NCBI GenBank assembly: GCA_963704035.1
Contig: CAVPGR010000002.1
Location: 1,054,001-1,118,000, forward strand
DNA length: 64,000 nt
Origin: JAOSJL01 sp963704035
GTDB taxonomy: Bacteria > Actinomycetota > Acidimicrobiia > IMCC26256 > JAOSJL01
Direction: 5' to 3'
Part shown: positions 60,543-64,000 of the stretch, piece by piece
Position numbering within the stretch: the first letter of the stretch is position 1
Layout of the letters: each line of letters begins with the position of its first letter
The notes under the pieces: model-generated
The model's database searches: none
The model's input: the letters and a program-made list of their open reading frames with translations, nothing else
What the model was told of the DNA's origin: nothing
Program-made: the position numbers and the translations under genes

Positions 60543-61713
60543 TCAGCGACGCAGGTTCTCGACGATGGTGACGTTGGCCTGACCGCCACCCTCGCACATC
60601 GTCTGGAGCCCGTAGCGGCCGCCGGTGCGCTCGAGTTCGCCCAGGAGCGTCGTCATCAACCGCGCGCCGGTGGCACCGAGAGGGTGACCCAACGCGATCG
60701 CACCCCCGTTCACGTTGACCTTCTCCATGTCGGCGCTTGTCTCGCGCTGCCAGGCCAGGACGACCGAGGCGAACGCCTCGTTGATCTCGACGAGGTCGAT
60801 GTCATCGAGGCTCATGCCCGTGCGCTCGAACGCGTACGCCGTCGCCGGTATCGGCGCTGTGAGCATCCAGACGGGATCGGCACCCCGCACGCTGAGGTGG
60901 TGGATCCGCGCCCGAGGCGTGAGATCGTGATCCGTGAGCGGCCTGCTCGGAGACGACGAGCATCGCGGCGGAGGCATCGGAGATCTGTGACGACACCGCC
61001 GCGGTGATGCGACCGTCGGGCACGAGCGTGTCGAGCGAGGCCATCTTCTCGAGCGTCGTGCCGCGCCGTGGGCCTTCGTCGACCGTGACCCCCTCCACGG
61101 GAACGATCTCGGGTTCGAAGCGGCCTTCGTCGATCGCCCGCAGCGCCCGTTCGTGACTCTCGAGCGCGAAGCGTTCCATCTCCTCACGGCTGATGTCCCA
61201 CTTCTCGGCGATCATCTCGGCCGCCCGGAACTGGGACACCTCCTGGTCGCCGTAGCGCGCCTGCCACCCTTTGGACCCCGAGAACGGATCGGTGAAACCG
61301 AACTGCTCGGCGACGGTCATCGCCGAGGCGATCGGGATCTGACTCATGTTCTGGACACCACCGGCCACGACCATGTCGGATGTGCCGCTCATCACAGCCT
61401 GTGCGGCGAAGTGCACGGCCTGCTGGGAGGAGCCGCACTGGCGGTCGACCGTGGTACCGGGAACCTCGTCGGGAAGTCCGGCTGCCAGCCAGCAGGTACG
61501 CGCGATGTCGCCTGCCTGGGGCCCGATGGAGTCGACGTTGCCGAACACGACGTCCTCGACCGCGGAGGGATCGATCCCGGTGCGGTCCATCAGTGCGCGC
61601 AGCGGTGCCGCGCCGAGGTCGGCCGGGTGGACTTCCGACAGCCCGCCCCCGCGCTTGCCGACCGGAGTACGGACGGCGTCGACGATGTAGGCCTCGTTGT
61701 GTTGCGGGTTCAC
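60543..61713 (-). pseudogene. Acetyl-CoA acyltransferase (thiolase, FadA-type), one frameshift
   Basis: About 390 codons of a classical degradative thiolase. It begins NEAYIVDAVRTPVGKRGGGL, carries the nucleophile in TVDRQCGSSQQAVHF, and in the second half has NVNGGAIALGHPLGATGARL and the second cysteine in TMCEGGGQANV. All catalytic residues (Cys, His, Cys) are present, unlike the Ltp-like proteins nearby. The frame changes near 60925-60945, equal to one extra base or two missing. GTG 61713 is chosen by similarity; it lies 10 bases after the acyl-CoA dehydrogenase stop. Confidence 0.85.
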
Positions 61714-61723
61714 GAGTACACCC

Positions 61724-62781
61724 TCATGCGTGCTCCTTGTCGGTCCAGTCTTGCGCGCCCGGCGAGCCGTCGAGAACCCGGCGGGCCACCTGCTCCCGGT
61801 GGAACGCCGCATCTCCCCATGCCGATTCCAGGGCCCACACCCGCTTCATCCACAGATGGAGGTCGTACTCCACGGTGTATCCGATGGCCCCGTGCACCTG
61901 GAGCACGGTTCGCCCGGCCAGATGAGCCGCCTCGGCGGCGAAGGCCATCGCCATGGAACTGTCGCGCCGGGTGTCACCTCCGTGGACCAGCGTGTAGGCG
62001 CCACGGTCCACAACAGGCCGTGCGTACTCGAGACGTAGCGCCACGGTCGCCAGGTGATGCTTGACCGCCTGAAAGCTCCCGATCGGCTTTCCGAACTGCT
62101 CACGTTCCTTGGCGTATTCGACCGTGCGTTCGAGCATGGCTGCGCCCAGTCCCACGAGAACGGCCGCGGTCGCCACGTTCCCGCGATCGCGGGCCACGCC
62201 GAGCGTCTCGGCGACCGGCAATCCGGGTGGCTGATGTCGGTTCCCAGTCGACCTGTGCGAGCCGTCGAGATCCGTCGACGGAGGTCCGATCGGTCGTGGT
62301 GACGGTGTCGACCTCCACCAGGTGGATCTCAGCGTCTCCCGATGCCCCCGTGGCACCCAGGAGCAGCACGTCGGCGGCGGCTGCGTTCTCGACACACGCA
62401 CCCCGATCCAGGCCGACGGCCACCGACATCTTCCCCGAGACGAGAGCAGGCACCCACTCGTCGGCCAGGTCACCACCCAACTCCTCGAGCAGGGGGACGG
62501 CAACCGCAGCGACGTCGACCACCGGCTCGGGCGCTGCCGCCCGTGCCCACCTCCACCAACACGCCGACGAGGTCGAGCATCGAGAGACCCGACCCTCCGT
62601 GCTCCTCGGAGGCACAGATCCCGACGACACCCATCTCCACGAGTCGGTGCCACAGCCCGGGTACGCGTCCATCGGGTGTCTCCCATGCCCCACGAACCGC
62701 GTCGGGTGGGCATTCGCGCGTCAGCAGGTCGGACACGGCGTCGGCGAGCGCCGTCTGGTCGTCGGTGAGAGCGAAGCGCAT
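61724..62781 (-). pseudogene. Acyl-CoA dehydrogenase subunit, two frameshifts
   Basis: About 352 codons of an acyl-CoA dehydrogenase. It begins RFALTDDQTALADAVSDLL and includes GLWHRLVEMGVVGICASEEH. A first frame change near 62530-62545 leads into DVAAVAVPLLEELGG, and a second near 62225-62240 into PVAETLGVARDRGNVATAAV, then TVEYAKEREQFGKPIGSFQA and VLQVHGAIGYTVEYDLH. Both shifts go the same way (one extra base each). With the next gene upstream it forms a pair like the ChsE-type heteromeric dehydrogenases of steroid side-chain oxidation, in which only one subunit is fully catalytic. Confidence 0.82.
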
Positions 62782-62797
62782 GATCAGCGAACCACCA

Positions 62798-63952
62798 TCA
62801 GCGCGGAAGGCCGAGTACGCGCTCGGCCACGACGTTGCGTTGGATCTCGTTCGTCCCGGCGTAGATCGGCCCGGCAAGCGAGAACTGGTACCCCTTCATC
62901 CAACCGTCGACGTCGAGCTCGGCTTCGGAGCCGAGCAGCCCGAGGGCCGTCTCGTGGAGTGACACGTCGAGCTCCGACCAGAAGAGCTTCATGAAACTCG
63001 CCTCGGCACCGAGCTCCTCACCGTCGGTCATCCGCGTCACGGTCCGAAAGGTGTGGAGCCGGTAGGCGTCGGCATCCATCCACGCACGAACGACGGCATC
63101 CCGGAGTCCCGGGTCGAGCAGGCCCGCCTCCACGGCATCGCGCTGTTCGCGGTACAGAGCCGTGAGTTGCGTGGCTGCTGCCATGAATCGCCCCGGGCTC
63201 CGCAGGCTCAGGCCGCGCTCCGAGCTCGTCGTGGACATCGCCACGCGCCAACCCTGGTCGACCTCACCCAGAACCAGGTCGTCGGTCACGACGACGTCCT
63301 CGAGGAAGACTTCGGCGAACCCGTCGTCGCCGTCGAGACGCCCGACGGGGCGGACCGTGACACCCTCGCCGTCGAGAGGAACGAGGAAGTAGCTGAGCCC
63401 GCGGTGTCGCTCCTGGTCGGGATCGGTACGAAAGAGCCCGAACAGCCAGTTGCAGAACGCGCCGCGGGTCGTCCAGGTCTTCTGGCCGGTGAGACGCCAG
63501 CCCCCGGCCGCGTCGTCGCGCACGGCACGGCTCGTGATGCCCGCCAGATCGCTACCCGCGTTGGGCTCCGACCAGCCCTGACAGAACAGGTATTCGGACG
63601 CGGCGATCTTCGGGAGGAACCGCGCCTTCTGCTCGTCAGTGCCGAAGGCGAAGATCGACGGTGCCAGGAGGAACAAGCCGTTCTGGTTCACCCTGTTCGG
63701 AGCGCCGGCGCGCCAGTACTCCTCTTCGAAGATCAGCCATTTCCACAGCGTTGCGCCGCGACCGCCGTACTCCTCGGGCCAGCTCACGGCCGCCCACCCG
63801 GCGTCGAAGAGCTGTCGTTCCCAGTCGAGGTGGGCCGCGAATCCCTCGGCGGTGTCGCCCGAGGGCAGGGGCGACGCCGGAACGTTTCCGTCCATCCACG
63901 CGCGGACCTCGGCACGGAAGGCGTCCTCGGAACTGGAGAATCTCAGATCCAC
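62798..63952 (-). CDS. Acyl-CoA dehydrogenase (FadE-type)
   Basis: A 384-residue FAD-dependent acyl-CoA dehydrogenase. It begins DLRFSSSEDAFRAEVRAWMD, has WSEPNAGSDLAGITSRAV (FAD and substrate binding), GQKTWTTRGAFCNWLF, and ends AGPIYAGTNEIQRNVVAERV. At the position of the catalytic Glu of medium-chain enzymes (YEGT) it reads YAGT, so the base must lie elsewhere, as in isovaleryl-CoA-type and ChsE-type enzymes, or in the partner. GTG 63952 is the start. It lies 16 bases upstream of the second dehydrogenase gene. Confidence 0.9.
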   Translation of the reverse strand: MDLRFSSSEDAFRAEVRAWMDGNVPASPLPSGDTAEGFAAHLDWERQLFDAGWAAVSWPEEYGGRGATLWKWLIFEEEYWRAGAPNRVNQNGLFLLAPSIFAFGTDEQKARFLPKIAASEYLFCQGWSEPNAGSDLAGITSRAVRDDAAGGWRLTGQKTWTTRGAFCNWLFGLFRTDPDQERHRGLSYFLVPLDGEGVTVRPVGRLDGDDGFAEVFLEDVVVTDDLVLGEVDQGWRVAMSTTSSERGLSLRSPGRFMAAATQLTALYREQRDAVEAGLLDPGLRDAVVRAWMDADAYRLHTFRTVTRMTDGEELGAEASFMKLFWSELDVSLHETALGLLGSEAELDVDGWMKGYQFSLAGPIYAGTNEIQRNVVAERVLGLPR

Positions 63953-63956
63953 GCGC

Positions 63957-64000
63957 TCATGCTCCCAGTCGTTCGAGAGCGGAGCGTGCCTCGGCGACGA
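63957..64000 (-). CDS. C-terminal end of an upstream gene, cut by window edge
   Basis: The last codons of a minus-strand frame (VAEARSALERLGA, then TGA at 63959-63957) end 4 bases before the FadE-type start. The spacing and amino acid composition suit a coding end in the same operon, but 13 residues are too few to identify a family. Confidence 0.4.
   Translation of the reverse strand, partial: VAEARSALERLGA

Overview
The window is a high-GC, gene-dense chromosome segment from an actinobacterium. The best guess is class Acidimicrobiia or a close relative. This rests on the division and cell-wall (dcw) gene order, a meso-diaminopimelate-type MurE, PimB-like and Ppm1-like mannosyltransferases, an F420-type luciferase-like oxidoreductase, a DUF222/HNH protein, and many GTG starts with 4-base GTGA/ATGA overlaps. 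No rRNA, tRNA, CRISPR array, prophage or insertion sequence was recognised.

Layout. (1) 1-8531, minus strand: dcw operon mraZ-rsmH-ftsL-like-ftsI-murE-murF-mraY-murD (murD cut by the window edge), with a readable promoter and a four-box MraZ operator in front of mraZ. (2) 8.7-14.2 kb: an HNH nuclease, a small conserved actinobacterial protein, then the plus-strand operon MoxR ATPase, DUF58 protein, TgpA-like transglutaminase (frameshifted). (3) 14.2-25.1 kb: housekeeping genes (DUF3040, DinB, NUDIX, Ppm1-like; threonine aldolase, TesB, GlpK, PlsC-like, AlaC-like aminotransferase, HAD) plus a winged-helix-MNT/HEPN toxin-antitoxin-like pair. (4) 25.3-40.9 kb: DUF222-HNH, then a lipid or steroid-type catabolic block (KshA-like Rieske oxygenase, two thiolase-fold proteins, a double DUF35 protein, FadD-type ligase, DUF6351 lipoprotein, SGNH hydrolase, cytochrome P450, enoyl-CoA hydratase, thioesterase, PLP lyase). 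(5) 40.9-46.3 kb: ROK kinase, ArsA-family ATPase, SRPBCC protein, membrane protein, PimB-like mannosyltransferase, enoyl-CoA hydratase. (6) 46.5-64 kb: a second acyl-CoA block: ADP-forming acyl-CoA synthetase, hydratase, Ltp-like protein plus DUF35, a MerR regulator heading three CoA-transferase genes and an F420 oxidoreductase, and on the opposite strand a pair of acyl-CoA dehydrogenases, a thiolase, DUF35 and a second Ltp-like protein.

Together the catabolic genes supply every step needed to activate, desaturate, hydrate and cleave branched or steroid-like acyl side chains. Three separate thiolase-fold/DUF35 modules suggest retro-aldol or thiolytic cleavage of more than one intermediate. 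The substrate cannot be read from sequence.

Two window-wide patterns stand out. First, short tandem repeats (9-16 bp units, 2-6 copies) sit at gene junctions and often contain the start or stop codon. At two loci each 14-bp unit is a complete Shine-Dalgarno-plus-ATG cassette and the copies form a chain of five-codon minicistrons joined by ATGA overlaps. Second, at least nine frameshifts break otherwise well-conserved genes, so either the consensus sequence carries indel errors or several catabolic genes are decaying.
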